NCBI RefSeq assembly: GCF_030161615.1
Contig: NZ_BSUN01000001.1
Coordinates: forward strand, 1,116,001-1,180,000
Reading direction: 5' to 3'
DNA length: 64,000 nucleotides
Origin: Demequina litorisediminis
GTDB lineage: Bacteria > Actinomycetota > Actinomycetes > Actinomycetales > Demequinaceae
Below are positions 1 to 10,342 of the stretch, piece by piece. Within the stretch, counting starts at the first letter, position 1; each line of letters starts with the position of its first letter. The notes under the pieces were generated by a model, which did not search any database, was not told the DNA's origin, and saw nothing but the letters and a program-made list of their open reading frames with translations. The position numbers were made by a program, and so were the translations under genes.

Positions 1-49
1 CGGCAGCGGGCACCCTCAGCCCCGCCGCCAGCAGTTCCGTCGACCCCAT
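1..49 (-). CDS. 5' end of the gene following the sugar-binding protein, probably an ABC permease (partial)
   Basis: Only the first 16 codons lie inside the window (MGSTELLAAGLRVPAA). The ATG at 49-47 is preceded by an AAGGAG ribosome site at about 61-54, which is why I accept such a short fragment. It follows the sugar-binding protein gene on the same strand after an 80-base gap holding a hairpin. In this type of operon the next genes are normally the two membrane permeases; that identity is inferred from position only, since no membrane segment is visible yet. Confidence 0.5.
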   Translation of the reverse strand, partial: MGSTELLAAGLRVPAA

Positions 50-77
50 CGTCGACTCCTTCCGTCAAGTGGACGAG

Positions 78-114
78 CCCGGTGGGGCCCCGCGATGCGC
101 GAGGCCCCACCGGG
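78..114 (-). terminator. hairpin between binding-protein gene and next gene
   Basis: CCCGGTGGGGCC (78-89) pairs perfectly with GGCCCCACCGGG (103-114), a 12-bp stem with a 13-base loop, directly after the binding-protein stop codon. No clear T-run follows. In binding-protein-first ABC operons such a hairpin often stabilises the upstream message or partly terminates transcription, giving more binding protein than permease; that role is inferred. Confidence 0.7.
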
Positions 115-129
115 CAGGTCAGCGTGGAC

Positions 130-1506
130 TTACGGCCAGGCGTTGTCGATGTCCGTGAGCACCGTGTCGAGCGCGGTACCTCCCACGAAATCGTTCATGC
201 CCGTCCAGAAGGCGGACGAGCCGACCTCGGCAGGCATGAGGTCAGAGGCGTCGAAGCGGAACGTGGTGTCCTCTCCCTGCAGGATCTCGATCGACGCCTG
301 TCCAATGGGGCTGGACGCGTTGGCGGGGTCGAGGCCCTTGTTGGCGGAGATCACGCCGCCGATGGAGACGCGCTCGTTGGCCCACGTGTCCGAGGACAGG
401 AAGGTCTGGAGCGCCTGGGTCTCCTCCTTGTCGTTGAACGCGGCGACGAACTCGCCACCACCGGTGACGGCGGCACCGTCATCGGCGTTCACGTTCGGAG
501 TGAGGAAGGCCCAGATGTCGCCGTCCTCGGCAACCGTGGTGCCCTCGGGCCACTGGGCCTCGTAGAACGATGCCTGGTGGTGCAGCGAGCAGTTGCCCTC
601 GAGGATCTGGAGTCCGGCCTCCTGGAAGGCCGTGTCCACGATCGATGCCGCGTCACCAAGACCACCGTTGATGAAGTCGGGGTTGGTGGCGATCTCACCG
701 AACGACTCGAAAGCCGCCTTGATCTCGGGGTCCGAGAACTTCACGTCACCAGCGACCCACTGGTCGTAGACCTCGGGACCCTGCTGGCGTAGGACCAGGT
801 CCTCGATCCAGTCGGTGCCCGGCCAACCGGTGGCGGTGCCGGACTCGAAGCCGATGCACCAGGGCTTGTAGGCGTCACCGGAGCCGCCGTTGTCCGCCAT
901 GGTCTGGGTGAGCGTCATGAGCCTCGTCCCAGGTGGTGGGGACCTCGTAGCCGTTCTCGGAGAACTCGGTGGGCGAGTACCAGACCCAACCCTTGACCGA
1001 TGCCATGAGCGGCGCCGCGTAGAACGTGGTGCCCACGGTGCCGTAGTTCTTCCAGTCCTCGGACCAGAACTCGTCAACGTTGGCGGAGACCGATTCGGGG
1101 GCCGCGACCACGGCGCCGGTGCCGACCACGCGCTGAAGCAGACCGGGCTGCGGGATGATCGCGAGGTCGGGCGGGTTGCCGCCCTCGACGCGGACGTTGA
1201 TCTCGGTCTCGAACTCGTCCGAGCCGTTGTAGGTCACATCGATGCCGGTGCACTCCTCGAACGTCGCGAGCGACTCGGTGAGCCTGCTCGGCCTCCACGC
1301 CCGAGATGGTGCCGTAGAGCCTCGACGGCCGAGCCGTCGAACGTGCCATACGTGGCGTAGTCCTCACAACCAGCGACCACCTCGCCGCCATCGGTGGACC
1401 CACCTGCGGTACCGCTGGTCTCCGGGTCGCTGTCGGACGAACAGCCCGCCAGCACGAGCCCCGAGGCCGCGACGGCGGCGAGCGGGGCAATAAAACGTCG
1501 CTTCAT
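130..1506 (-). CDS. ABC transporter sugar-binding lipoprotein, alpha-glucoside (AglE) type
   Basis: Extracytoplasmic binding protein for an ABC sugar importer, about 457 aa once repaired. It starts MKRRFIAPLAAVAASG, followed by the lipobox LAGC, so it is a lipoprotein. Recognisable family segments include DVTYNGSDEFETEI, GNPPDLAIIPQPG, GWVWYSPTEF and a C-terminal FWTGMNDFVGG, as in alpha-glucoside-binding proteins. The ATG at 1506 is preceded by a strong AGGAGGAGGG. Frame breaks at about 917, 1278 and 1317 are each an extra base in AGCT (for example the codons for WDELMT and VELYGT). It heads an operon running leftwards out of the window and has a LacI-type operator upstream. The exact sugar is uncertain. 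Confidence 0.88.
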
Positions 1507-1597
1507 GGGAAGCACCCTCCTCCTCATTGAGTGGGCTTCGGCATCGCGTGCGACAACACCGAAGCGGCGTTCACGAAACGAGTTACTCTGCTCCTTC

Positions 1598-1609
1598 GCA
1601 AGCGCTTGC
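1598..1609. promoter_or_regulatory. LacI-family operator upstream of the sugar-binding protein
   Basis: GCAAGCGCTTGC is a perfect 12-bp palindrome with the central CG typical of LacI/GalR-family operators (general form TTGCAAGCGCTTGCAA). It lies about 90 bases upstream of the binding-protein start, inside the 211-base gap 1507-1717, in the expected promoter zone. No LacI-family gene lies in the window, so the regulator is elsewhere. A sugar-responsive repressor is inferred. Confidence 0.7.
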
Positions 1610-1717
1610 ATGCCACATTAGGGGCGCGGACGGTGTCCTGCCAAGAGGCAAGCGGTAAGTCACCGAATCGTGACTTTCCTCACGGCCGATGCCCCGGTCG
1701 GTTGGCGTTGGTCCTGG

Positions 1718-2149
1718 TCACTCGGCGATGAGCGGCAGGAGAGCCGACAGGTCCGAGCGCTCGCCCGACGCGTCGACGTCGCCCACGGCCACCGCATCGG
1801 CCCACGCGAGGCGGCCCGTCGCCAGGGCGAGCCACACCTCGGACGTCATCTCCACCACGGCCGGCGGGGTGCCACGGCGATGCACGGGGCCCTCGATGCA
1901 CTGCGTGGCGCCGAACGGCGGCACCCGCACCTCGAGCGAGTTGCCCGGCGCCCGCGAGGCCAACTCTTCGAGCGTGAAGCGCACGGCCGTGGCGAGGGTG
2001 GCGCGGTCGATGGCGGGGGCCGCGTCACGGGCCGTCGCGGCCTCCGGGGCGTGCAGGTCGGGCTCCCTGGCGGAGCCCCGCCAGGCGTGGACGGCGGCAC
2101 GGCCCGCATCGATGTCGATCCGGCGGCGGGGCGTCCTGGGAGCGGGCAT
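1718..2149 (-). CDS. sterol carrier family protein (Rv0807-like)
   Basis: A 143-aa protein of the actinobacterial sterol-carrier-like family. It shows the family's characteristic blocks: RRRIDIDAGRAAVHAW near the start, RFTLEELASRAPGN near residue 60, VRVPPFGATQCIEGP near 77, and ALATGRLAWADAV near 112. In mycobacteria the homologue sits beside purF, and here it is within about 4.5 kb of purL; its biochemical role is not established. The reading frame is unbroken. The next upstream gene on the same strand starts at 3100 and ends 27 bases away, so co-transcription is possible. Confidence 0.85.
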   Translation of the reverse strand: MPAPRTPRRRIDIDAGRAAVHAWRGSAREPDLHAPEAATARDAAPAIDRATLATAVRFTLEELASRAPGNSLEVRVPPFGATQCIEGPVHRRGTPPAVVEMTSEVWLALATGRLAWADAVAVGDVDASGERSDLSALLPLIAE

Positions 2150-2176
2150 GCTTCCTAGCGTGTCACAGCGCTGGGG

Positions 2177-3100
2177 CTACTGGAGCAGCGCGAGATGGGC
2201 CTCGCGGTCCAGCAACACCACCGTGGGGATGTCGTCGGCGTCGACCGTCACGGTGACGCGAGCCTCGCCGGGCTCGGTTCCCTCGACCGGCTCGAGGAAC
2301 ACCATCGATTCGATGGTCTCGTAGGCGACCAGCAGTTCGGCGGGCACGCGTCCGTCCGTCACCTGAGGTGGGTAGACGAACGTGACCTCGGTGGCGTCCT
2401 CCGCAACGTCCACAAAGGCGGGCCCGGTCAGCATCGAGGGGACATCCACCCACCCCACGTGGCCGTTGTCCGGTCCGCCGCGGGTCTGAGGTACGGCCTT
2501 GGCGTCCACGTCGGCGGTGATGCTGACCTCGTCCTCGCCGCCGTCGTAGATGAGCACCTGCCCGTCGAGCGTCGCCGGGCCAGGGTTGTCGGTGTCCACC
2601 GGGTCGGTTCCAGCCGCCACCTCGGCGCCGTCGTCGATACCGTCACCGTCCGTGTCCGGGGACGTGGGGTCGGTGCCGAGTTCCACCTCCTCGAGGTAGC
2701 CCAGGCCGTCGTTGTCCAGGTCGCTCTCGGTGTCCGGCACGCCGTCATAGGTGGCGGAAAGGGCGGGGTCCGTGAATGACAGCATGACCTCATCGAAGTC
2801 GGTGAGCCCGTCACCGTCCGTGTCCGGGGACGTGGGGTCGGTGCCAAGGTCGCGCTCGAGATCGTCGGCGATGCCATCCCCGTCGGAGTCGATCACGTCG
2901 GCTCCGGCGCCGGGTCCCTGCGCATGGAGCTCGATGACCGCTGGAAGTGGAGACGGGACCGCGCTACCCTCGGGCGTCGCCACGACAGAGGCCTCCACCG
3001 GCGCGGCGGGGGCCGACGGCTCACCTGCACTGTCCACGGGCGCGGCACAGGCGGCGAGGACAAGTACCCCCGTCATGGCACACGTCATCACCCTCAGCAT
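2177..3100 (-). CDS. lipoprotein with thrombospondin type-3-like calcium loops
   Basis: A 307-aa predicted lipoprotein: hydrophobic leader, then lipobox LAAC at residues 16-19. Residues about 70-175 hold four or five acidic loops of the form DSDGDGIADD, DTDGDGLTDF, DLDNDGLGYL and DTDGDGIDDG, separated by LGTDPTSP spacers. These are DxDxDG calcium-binding loops as in thrombospondin type-3 repeats and related bacterial surface proteins. The C-terminal 120 residues are a beta-rich region without a family I recognise. A low-complexity Ala/Pro stretch links the membrane anchor to the repeats. Function is probably surface adhesion or calcium-stabilised display; that is inference. Frame intact. Confidence 0.8.
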   Translation of the reverse strand: MLRVMTCAMTGVLVLAACAAPVDSAGEPSAPAAPVEASVVATPEGSAVPSPLPAVIELHAQGPGAGADVIDSDGDGIADDLERDLGTDPTSPDTDGDGLTDFDEVMLSFTDPALSATYDGVPDTESDLDNDGLGYLEEVELGTDPTSPDTDGDGIDDGAEVAAGTDPVDTDNPGPATLDGQVLIYDGGEDEVSITADVDAKAVPQTRGGPDNGHVGWVDVPSMLTGPAFVDVAEDATEVTFVYPPQVTDGRVPAELLVAYETIESMVFLEPVEGTEPGEARVTVTVDADDIPTVVLLDREAHLALLQ

Positions 3101-3109
3101 GGTTCCCCC

Positions 3110-3138
3110 TCGTCGGCGCCAAGCGGCGCCTGCGACGA
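3110..3138. terminator. GGCGCC-based hairpin between lacZ and the lipoprotein gene
   Basis: TCGTC-GGCGCC (3110-3120) pairs with GGCGCC-tgc-GACGA (3125-3138) around an AAGC loop. It lies just downstream of the beta-galactosidase stop on the minus strand and upstream of the lipoprotein start. It could be a terminator or a 5' leader structure; no T-run is visible. Confidence 0.4.
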
Positions 3139-3177
3139 AATCTAGGGAGCGGCCTGCCCGCGGTCAAGGGTCGGCGC

Positions 3178-6100
3178 TTACTCCGACGTGTTGCTGGAAG
3201 CGTCCCCCGCCTGAAGGGCGCTCAACACGTAGTGCGCCTCGCGCGGCTCCGTCGCATTCACCGAATAGCCGGGCACCGGGTTCTCGCCCCACGTGAATCC
3301 CACCCCGGCCTGCGCGGCGTCGATCGCGAGGTGGGTGGCGCCATCGCGCTCGACCTCGTGCTGGTGACGGGCGGCAGAAATCGCGTCATCCGTGGCGGGC
3401 AATGCCGCCGCCTCGACGGACTGGCCGAGCGCGGTCACCAGCAGCCCCGCGCCGTCGGCGTCCGTCACCGCGAACCATCGGACGTCGGTGTGGTTGCCGT
3501 CCGCCTGCGGCACCACGTGCGCGAACAGGGAGTCGTCGACGGTCGAACTCCAGCGTCCCAGGGCGGTGCCCTCGGTGCGGTCACGGTACGAGGCGCCTGG
3601 GCCGTCGCCGAACCAGGTCAGCGTGGCGAGGTCGCCGGGCAAAGTCAGCGCGGTGCCGACGGCCGGAATCTCGCGGGTCTGCTCCGACCCGGCATAGGCC
3701 ATCGCGACCTCGATGGTGCCGTCCGCGCGCACCGTCGTCGTCATCCGGGCACCGGGCTTGCCTGCGACGCTCAGGGTGTACGCGGTGTCGATCACCACGG
3801 TCGCATCGTCTGGCCGCGTGACCTCGACCGCGTCGGGCTCCTCACCGCGTCGTGCCAGGTGTAGGCGCCGTCGGCCAGCCCGTTCATCAGGTCGTTCTGG
3901 GTAGGCGCGCGCCAGAAGTCGGGGCCGATGCCGCCCTGGACCACCAAGACTCCGTCGAGCACCGCCGAGGTCACCGCGCCGGCCGCCTCGTCGATCTCCA
4001 CGCTGACGCGCTCGCCCGTCACGGTGAGGGTTCCGCCGGCGCTTGCCACGTCGAGCACACCGTCAGCCGCGGACGTCGCGGGAGTCGCCGCGACCGGCAC
4101 CCCGGCGTCCCGCAGGACCGCCTGCTGCGAGGCAACCAGGTGGCCGGCCTCGGCCCACGTGGTGTCCTCCGCGAGCGCTACTGCAAGCGTGAGCGCGACG
4201 GTGGTACCGGCATCGGCGCTCGCCACCGAGGTTGCCTCGGCAGGAAGCGCCAGCGTGCCGCACTCCCCCGCCGCGAGGTCCCAGTCGAGGCCGCCGGAGG
4301 CCACGACCGCGCCATCCACCTCGCGCGTCCAGGTCACCGCGTACTCGTCCAGGTCGGTGACAAGGTTCTCGTTGCAGACGCCAACCGCGCCGAGCGCGGC
4401 ATCGGCCACATCCATCTCGAACGGGGCATACACGGCGGCGACGGCCGCAGGCTCGGCTGCGCCACGCGGTCGGGATTGACCAGGCCGTTGAGCGAAAAGC
4501 CGCCGTCGGTAGCGCCATCGCCCCAGTCGCCGCCGTACGAGAGGTAGGTGTCGACATCGGCCGTCTCCCCCAGCGGCAACGCGGCAAAGCCGCCGTCCAG
4601 CGGCACCCTGATCGCCTGGTCGGCCCAGTCCCAGATGAAGCCGCCCTGCATCTCCGGGTTCGAATCGATCGCGTCCCAGTACTCGGTCATCCCAGCCACG
4701 GCGTTACCCATGACCATCTGATACTCAGTCATGATCCAGGGGCGACCGGTGGTCTGCTCAGCGCGCTCGCGCACGTCGCTCACGGACGGGTAGAAGACGC
4801 CATCGATGTCCGCCACCGAGGAGTCGTCCTGGTAATGCACCAGACGCGTGGGGTCGGCGTCGCGCAGCCAGTCGGCGGCATCCTGGAACACCTGCCCGCT
4901 ACCCGCCTCGTTGCCGAGCGACCACCACAGCACCGAGGCGTGGTTCTTGTCGCGCTCGTACATGCTGGTGACGCGATCGAGGACCGCCGCAGACCACGCA
5001 GGAGAGTCACCGGGGAACGGGCGCTGATCGTGGCTCTCGACGTTCGCCTCGTCCATGACGTACAGGCCGATCTCGTCGGCGAGGGCGTACAGCAGTGGGT
5101 GCGCGGGGTAGTGGGAGGTGCGCACGGCGGTGATGTTGGCGCGCTTCATCGCGGTGAGATCGGCGCGCATGATCTCCTCCGTCATGGCCTGCCCCACGTC
5201 CGGGTGCATCTCCCCTCGGTTGACGCCCTTGATGTCCAGCGGGCGGCCGTTGAGCGTCATGACGCCGTCGACGATCGCGAACTCGCGGATGCCCACGCGC
5301 GTGCCCAGCGTCTCCGTCACGGTGCCGTCTGCGTCGGCGAGTTCGTAGACCAGGGAGTACAGCGACGGGGTCTCCGCGGTCCACAGGCTCGGGGAGCGGA
5401 CCTCGAGCACGCCGGTCGGGGTTGCGCCGCTCGTGGTGGTCGACACAACCTCGACCCCGTCGGGGTCGTACAGCGTCGCCGTCAGAGTCGCGCCGGCGGC
5501 CGATGCCCCCGCCACCTCGGCGGCGAACGTCACGGTGGCGGTGGCGCCGCCGTCGGCCACCTCCGTGGTCACCGTGTGATCGTCGAGGTACGTGGAGGGG
5601 GTGGAGTAGAGCTCGACGTCGCGGAAGATGCCCGAGAGGTCAATCTGGTCCTGGTTCTCGAGCCACGAGCCGTCCGACCAGCGGTGCACGCGCACCGCCA
5701 CCACGTTGGCGCCGGGCACCACCGCGTCCGTGACGTCGAACTCGGCCGGCGCGTACTGTCCTCGCTGTAGCCCACCTCGACGCCGTTGACCCACACGGTG
5801 AACGCCGACTTGACCCCCTGGAAGGCGAGGACCGTGCGGCGGCCGTCCCAGGCATCGGGCACCTGAACCTCGCGCCGGTAAGAGCCGATCGAGGCGCCGT
5901 CGACGGGGATCTGGGGCGGGTCGATGCGTTCCTCACCCTGCCAGGGGTGCGCCTCGTTGAGGTAGACGATGTCGCCATCGGACGCGTTGCCGTACCCGTC
6001 GAGCCTGCCACTGATGCGGCACCTCCACGGTGCCCCAATCGCTCGTGTCGACGGACGGCTCCCAGAAGTCCGCGGGAGCGTCCTCAAGGCTCGGCGACCA

Positions 6101-6364
6101 GGTGAAGTCCCAGGTGCCGTTGAGCGACAGGAGCCAAGGCGAATCGGAATCGTCGGCCGCCAGCGCGGCCTCGAGCCCCGACTGCGGCACCGTCCGCGCC
6201 GTCGCAGCGAGGCGGTGGACCTCAAACGTGCCCGGATCGGCGTCCCACGGTCCCGCGGAACGGCCCGACCATGCGAGCACGAGGGCCACGGCCGCAACGG
6301 CGGCCGCAGCGGCTCCCCACAGCGCGGCCCGGCGCCGTCGCAGCGGACGCGCCGGATCGGTCAC
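3178..6364 (-). CDS. lacZ: LacZ-type beta-galactosidase (GH2) with N-terminal membrane anchor
   Basis: Glycoside hydrolase family 2 enzyme of about 1062 aa after repair, the size of E. coli LacZ. Residues 10-30 are a hydrophobic signal anchor (AALWGAAAAAVAAVALVLAW after RRRR), followed by LNGTWDF, the sugar-binding domain, and GVNRGEMHPDVG. The acid/base Glu lies in SLGNEAG (about residue 484) and the nucleophile Glu in WIMTEYQMVMGN (about 545). A C-terminal LacZ domain 5 follows. Breaks lie near 6011 (extra base in AGCT), 5766 (AGCTA read as AGTA), 4443 and 3838. It starts GTG, 9 bases after purL, without an obvious ribosome site, so a start a little further in is possible. An external or anchored location is inferred from the leader. 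Confidence 0.87.
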
Positions 6365-6373
6365 GGTGGAGAC

Positions 6374-8682
6374 TTAGGCGAAGCGGGACGGAATGGTCTC
6401 CGACCAGGCCGAACGCAGGCTCCTCGAGCGGCAGGTCGAACTGACCCTGGACCTCCAGCGACGCCTCCGGCACCGAGTAGCCGATGCGCACGGCGGGGAC
6501 GCCGCGGGCCTCCAGCATCGCAGTGAAGCGGGGCTCGTCCTCGCGGATCACGCCCACGAGCACCCGGCCCTGCGTCTCCGAGAACAGCGCCTGCGCGGCG
6601 GACACGCCATCGCGCTCGCACAGGCTCGTCGAGCACGATGCGCGCACCCACGCCGTAGCGCAGCGACGCCTGGGCCAGCGCGGCGGCGAGGCCACCCTCG
6701 CCGATCTCGCGAGCCGCGTCGGCCAGGCCATCACGGGACGAGGCGACCATGACCTCGGCCAACGTCTTCTCCGCGGCGATGTCCACCGCGGGGGCCGCGC
6801 CACCAAGGTGACCGTTCAGGCTCCGCGAAGCGCGAGCCATCGAGGTCGGCCCCGGTGGTGCCCAGCACGTAGAGGATGAGGCCGTCCTGGCGCCAGCCGG
6901 ACGGGGTGACGCGGTCCACGTCGTCGAGGATGCCGAGCATGCCGACGATGGCCGTGGGGTTGATCGACGAGTCGATGCGGCCGGGCTCACCGGTGCCGTT
7001 GTAGAGCGACACGTTGCCGCCCGTGACGGGCACGCCGAGATCCTGGCACACGTCCGCGAGGCCGCGGATGGCCTCCACGAACTGCCACATCGCATCGGGG
7101 TCCTCGGGCGAGCCGAAGTTCAGGCCGTCGGTGATGGCGGTGGGCGTCGCGCCCGCGATGGCGACCGCGCGGTAGGCAGCGACCACGGACTGGCGGGCAC
7201 CGTCGTAAGGGTTGAGCCTTCGTGTAGCGGTCGTTCGAGCGCGTGGCGATCGCGACGCCGCGGCCGGTTTCTTCATCGACGCGCACCACGCCGACGGTGT
7301 CGGGACGGGCCGAGGCCGTGTTGCCCTGCACGTAGCGGTCGTACTGGTTCGTGATCCAGGAGCGGTCCGCGAGGTTGGGGCTCGCCATAAGGTCGACGAC
7401 CGCCTTGCGGAGGTCGTCGCCGGTGGCCGGGAGCTCGGCCGCAAAGGCATCGGCCTGCAGTGCGTCCATCCACGCGGGGCGAGCGTACGGACGGTCGTAG
7501 GTGGGGCCCTCGTGGGCGACGGTGCGCGGGTCAACGTCGACGATGCGCTGGCCGTGGTGGTCGATGGTGAGGCGGCCCGAGTCGTTGACCTCGCCGACCA
7601 CGGAGGACTCGACGTCCCACTTCGCGGTGATGGCCATGAACTCATCGAGCTTCTCGGGCGTGACGACCGCCATCATGCGCTCCTGCGACTCCGACATGAG
7701 GATCTCGCCCGCGTTCAGGGTGGGGTCACGCAGCAGGACGTCGTCGAGCCACACGTGCATGCCACCCGAGCCGTTGGAGGCGAGCCTCGCTCGTGGCGCA
7801 GGAAATACCGGCGGCACCGAGGTCCTGGATGCCCTGGACCACGTCGGCGTGGAACAGTTCGAGGCAGCACTCGATGAGGACCTTCTCCATGAAGGGGTCG
7901 CCCACCTGGACCGACGGGCGCTTGGCGGGGACGCCGTCCTCGAAGGTCTCGGAGGCAAGGATCGAGGCTCCGCCGATGCCGTCGCCGCCCGTACGGGCGC
8001 CGAACAGGACCACCTTGTTGCCCACGCCCTCGGCGGACGCGAGGTGGATGTCCTCGTGCTTCATCTTGCCCACGCACAGGGCGTTGACCAGCGGGTTGCC
8101 CTGGAAGGCTCTTGTCGAACAGCGAGCCGCCACCGATGTTGGGCAGGCCCAGCGAGTTGCCGTAGCCACCGACGCCGCCCACGACTCCGTGCACCACGCG
8201 TGCCGTGTCGGGGTGGTCGATGTCGCCGAAACGCAGGCTCGTCCATGCCTGCGATCGGGCGCGCACCCATCGCGAGGATGTCGCGCACGATGCCGCCCAC
8301 GCCCGTCGCGGCACCCTGGTAGGGCTCCACGTAGGACGGGTGGTTGTGGGACTCGACCTTGAAGGTGACGGCCCAGCCGTCGCCGATGTCCACCACGCCA
8401 GCGTTCTCGCCCATGCCGACCATGAGGCGTTCTTTCATCTCCGGCGTGGTCTTCTCGCCGAACTGCTTGAGATGAATCTTGGACGACTTGTACGAGCAGT
8501 GCTCGGACCACATCACGGAGTACATCGCGAGGCTCCGCGGCGGTGGGACGGCGGCCAAGAAGGCCGACGATCTGCTGGTACTCGTCGGGCTTGAGGCCCA
8601 ACTCCGCGAACGGCATCTCCTGGTCCGGGGTGGCCGCGGCGTTGTCCACGGTGTCGAGGTGCTGGTCACGAGCGTCGGTCAT
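6374..8682 (-). CDS. purL: phosphoribosylformylglycinamidine synthase subunit PurL
   Basis: Synthetase subunit of FGAM synthase, step four of de novo purine synthesis; works with PurQ (glutaminase) and PurS, both encoded at 52465-53417. Repaired length is 766 aa, normal for the short PurL. Seen motifs: [15 protein letters not shown] (about residue 52), [17 protein letters not shown] (about 110), GGNSLG-like [24 protein letters not shown] and DGGLAAA-type [10 protein letters not shown]. Eight frame breaks at about 8530, 8235, 8108, 7784, 7217, 6816, 6626 and 6425 are all one extra base in AGCT; removing them gives exactly 767 codons including stop. This is the clearest case for a sequence artefact, since an otherwise perfectly conserved essential gene cannot carry eight real frameshifts. 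Confidence 0.96.
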
Positions 8683-8773
8683 GTCATCCCTTAGGGCGGC
8701 GCGGTCGGATACGGGTCAAGAGTACCGGCGGCCGGGCGCACGCAGGGCCGATGCTGGGGCGAGGGGCTGCGGC

Positions 8774-9469
8774 TCAGCGACGTGCGACGGAGCGCGCCTC
8801 GGCGAGGAGGTCGGCGTGCGTGGCGCCGTGCGCCTCCAGGTGCAGCAATTCGGTGCCCTCCCACTCGATGCGGGCCACGCCGGGGAGGCCCGCCACGCGT
8901 TCGGCGAGGTCTCCTGGGACCGCGCCGCGGTCCACCCACAGCACGTGCGTGAAGCCATCGCGGCGTGAGGTGCCGCAGTCCAGGAGTCCGGCGTCGTCGA
9001 TGGGCACCGGCGGCCACTCGCCGACCACACCGCGCCCCGGTAGCGACGACGGCGCCTTGGCGACGGCAGGCTCGAAGGCCGCGGTGTCGCCGAAGTCGTC
9101 CGCGAGACGCGAGAGTGCCTCGAGGCGCCTGTCTCCATCGCCGGATGCCATAACGGCACTATCGGCACTTTCCCAGGGATTCGCAAGAGCCTGCGCGAGA
9201 ACGAGGAGTTCATCGGCGGTCGCGAAGGGAGCGACCACGTACAAGCGGTCGGTTCCTACGGCGACGGCCTTCTCGACGCCGTCGGCGGCCTCGAGCATGC
9301 GGGGGAAGGTCGCCGGCAGCGAGGTGAGGTCACCGGTCAGGAGGTGAGTGAACCCTGGCTCGTTCGCGGGCCCGCACGTCGCGAAGGCCTCGTGCGATGC
9401 GTGCCGCGCGTCGGCAGGGGCCTCAGGCTCGTCAGGGATCCAGGCCGGGCTCTGCGGGTGGAACATCAT
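8774..9469 (-). CDS. uncharacterised protein with two related ~55-residue repeats
   Basis: A 231-aa soluble protein I do not recognise. Two halves look related: FTHLLTGDLTSLPATFPRML at about residue 40 and FTHVLWVDRGAVPGDLAERV at about 173, each continuing through a GV.K/RI..VGTD/EGTE..L segment to an ADELL/ADLL helix. This suggests an internal duplication. No membrane segment or signal peptide is present. The start (ATG ATG at 9469) has an AGGAAG site 8 bases upstream and faces the divergent kinase gene at 9554; the open frame continues far beyond it on the opposite strand of that kinase, which I regard as coincidental. Frame intact. Confidence 0.7.
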   Translation of the reverse strand: MMFHPQSPAWIPDEPEAPADARHASHEAFATCGPANEPGFTHLLTGDLTSLPATFPRMLEAADGVEKAVAVGTDRLYVVAPFATADELLVLAQALANPWESADSAVMASGDGDRRLEALSRLADDFGDTAAFEPAVAKAPSSLPGRGVVGEWPPVPIDDAGLLDCGTSRRDGFTHVLWVDRGAVPGDLAERVAGLPGVARIEWEGTELLHLEAHGATHADLLAEARSVARR

Positions 9470-9553
9470 CACTACTTCCTTCGTGTCCGCTCCCCTCACC
9501 GGTATCAACGCATGGACGGCCGTCGATGTGCCCGCGCGGCCTAGGGTGGGGCC

Positions 9554-10342
9554 ATGGTGTGGCTCCTCACGGGCGCTTTGCTGGCAGCGCTGCTCGGCCT
9601 CGCGTTGGTGGCGGTACGCCTTCAGGCGGCGCGCCGCCACGCCTACCGGCTCGAGCGCCAACTGGTGCGGGACACGGAGGCCGAGCGTGCGCTCGCCGCC
9701 GCGGACGAGCGCGCCCGCATCGCCCGCGAGATGCATGACGTGGTGGCACATACGCTGTCCGTGGTGGTGGCGCAGGCCGACGGCGGCCGTTTCGCCGCCC
9801 GCACCGACCCCGCCAAGGCTGCCCACACACTCGAGACGATCGCCGACGTGTCCCGCGCTGCCCTGACGGAGATGCGTGCCCTGCTGGGTCTGTTGCGCAT
9901 CGGAGACGAGGACGCGGCGCTCGGCCCGCAGCCCAGCATCGACGACATCCCTGCCCTGGTGGCTGCCACGCGCGACGGCGGCCTGGACTGCTCGTTTGTG
10001 ACGACGGGGGCTCCCCGCACGCTGCCGATCGGCGCGGGCCTGGCGCTGTACCGGATCGCGCAGGAGGGCCTCACGAACGTGTTGAAGCACGGTGGTCCCG
10101 CCGCGAAGGCGTTCGTGCAACTCACCTGGGAGGCCGACGCCGTCACCCTCATCGTGTCCGACGACGGCCGCGGCGCTGGCGCCCGCGACGACGGCGACGG
10201 CCAAGGCCTCGCCGGCATGCGGGAGCGTGCGACCGTGTTCGGCGGCACCCTCAGCGCCGGGCCGCGCGCCGGTGGCGGGTTCGTGGTGAAGGCGAGGCTG
10301 CCGCTGACCTCTCGCGAGGCATCGGCCATACTTGCGCCATGA
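9554..10342 (+). CDS. sensor histidine kinase, NarL/DesK-type
   Basis: A 262-aa two-component sensor kinase. One N-terminal membrane helix (residues 3-22) has almost no extracellular part. The phosphoacceptor box is ARIAREMHDVVAHTLSVVV (His near residue 60), a HisKA_3 dimerisation domain. The ATPase has an N box in LYRIAQEGLTNVLKHG and glycine boxes DDGRGAG and GQGLAGMRERA. With so little sensing domain it probably detects membrane state or a partner transporter; the neighbouring three-permease ABC cassette is the obvious candidate. It overlaps the next gene by 4 bases and is co-transcribed with the regulator at 10849. Confidence 0.9.
   Translation: MVWLLTGALLAALLGLALVAVRLQAARRHAYRLERQLVRDTEAERALAAADERARIAREMHDVVAHTLSVVVAQADGGRFAARTDPAKAAHTLETIADVSRAALTEMRALLGLLRIGDEDAALGPQPSIDDIPALVAATRDGGLDCSFVTTGAPRTLPIGAGLALYRIAQEGLTNVLKHGGPAAKAFVQLTWEADAVTLIVSDDGRGAGARDDGDGQGLAGMRERATVFGGTLSAGPRAGGGFVVKARLPLTSREASAILAP

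Noticed and set aside
6374..8682. Programmed ribosomal frameshifting in purL
   Set aside because: Eight events in one gene, all in AGCT, none on a slippery heptamer or with a downstream structure.
8774..10204. Extension of the unknown protein to 476 residues
   Set aside because: The extra part is antisense to the histidine kinase; ATG 9469 has a good ribosome site.
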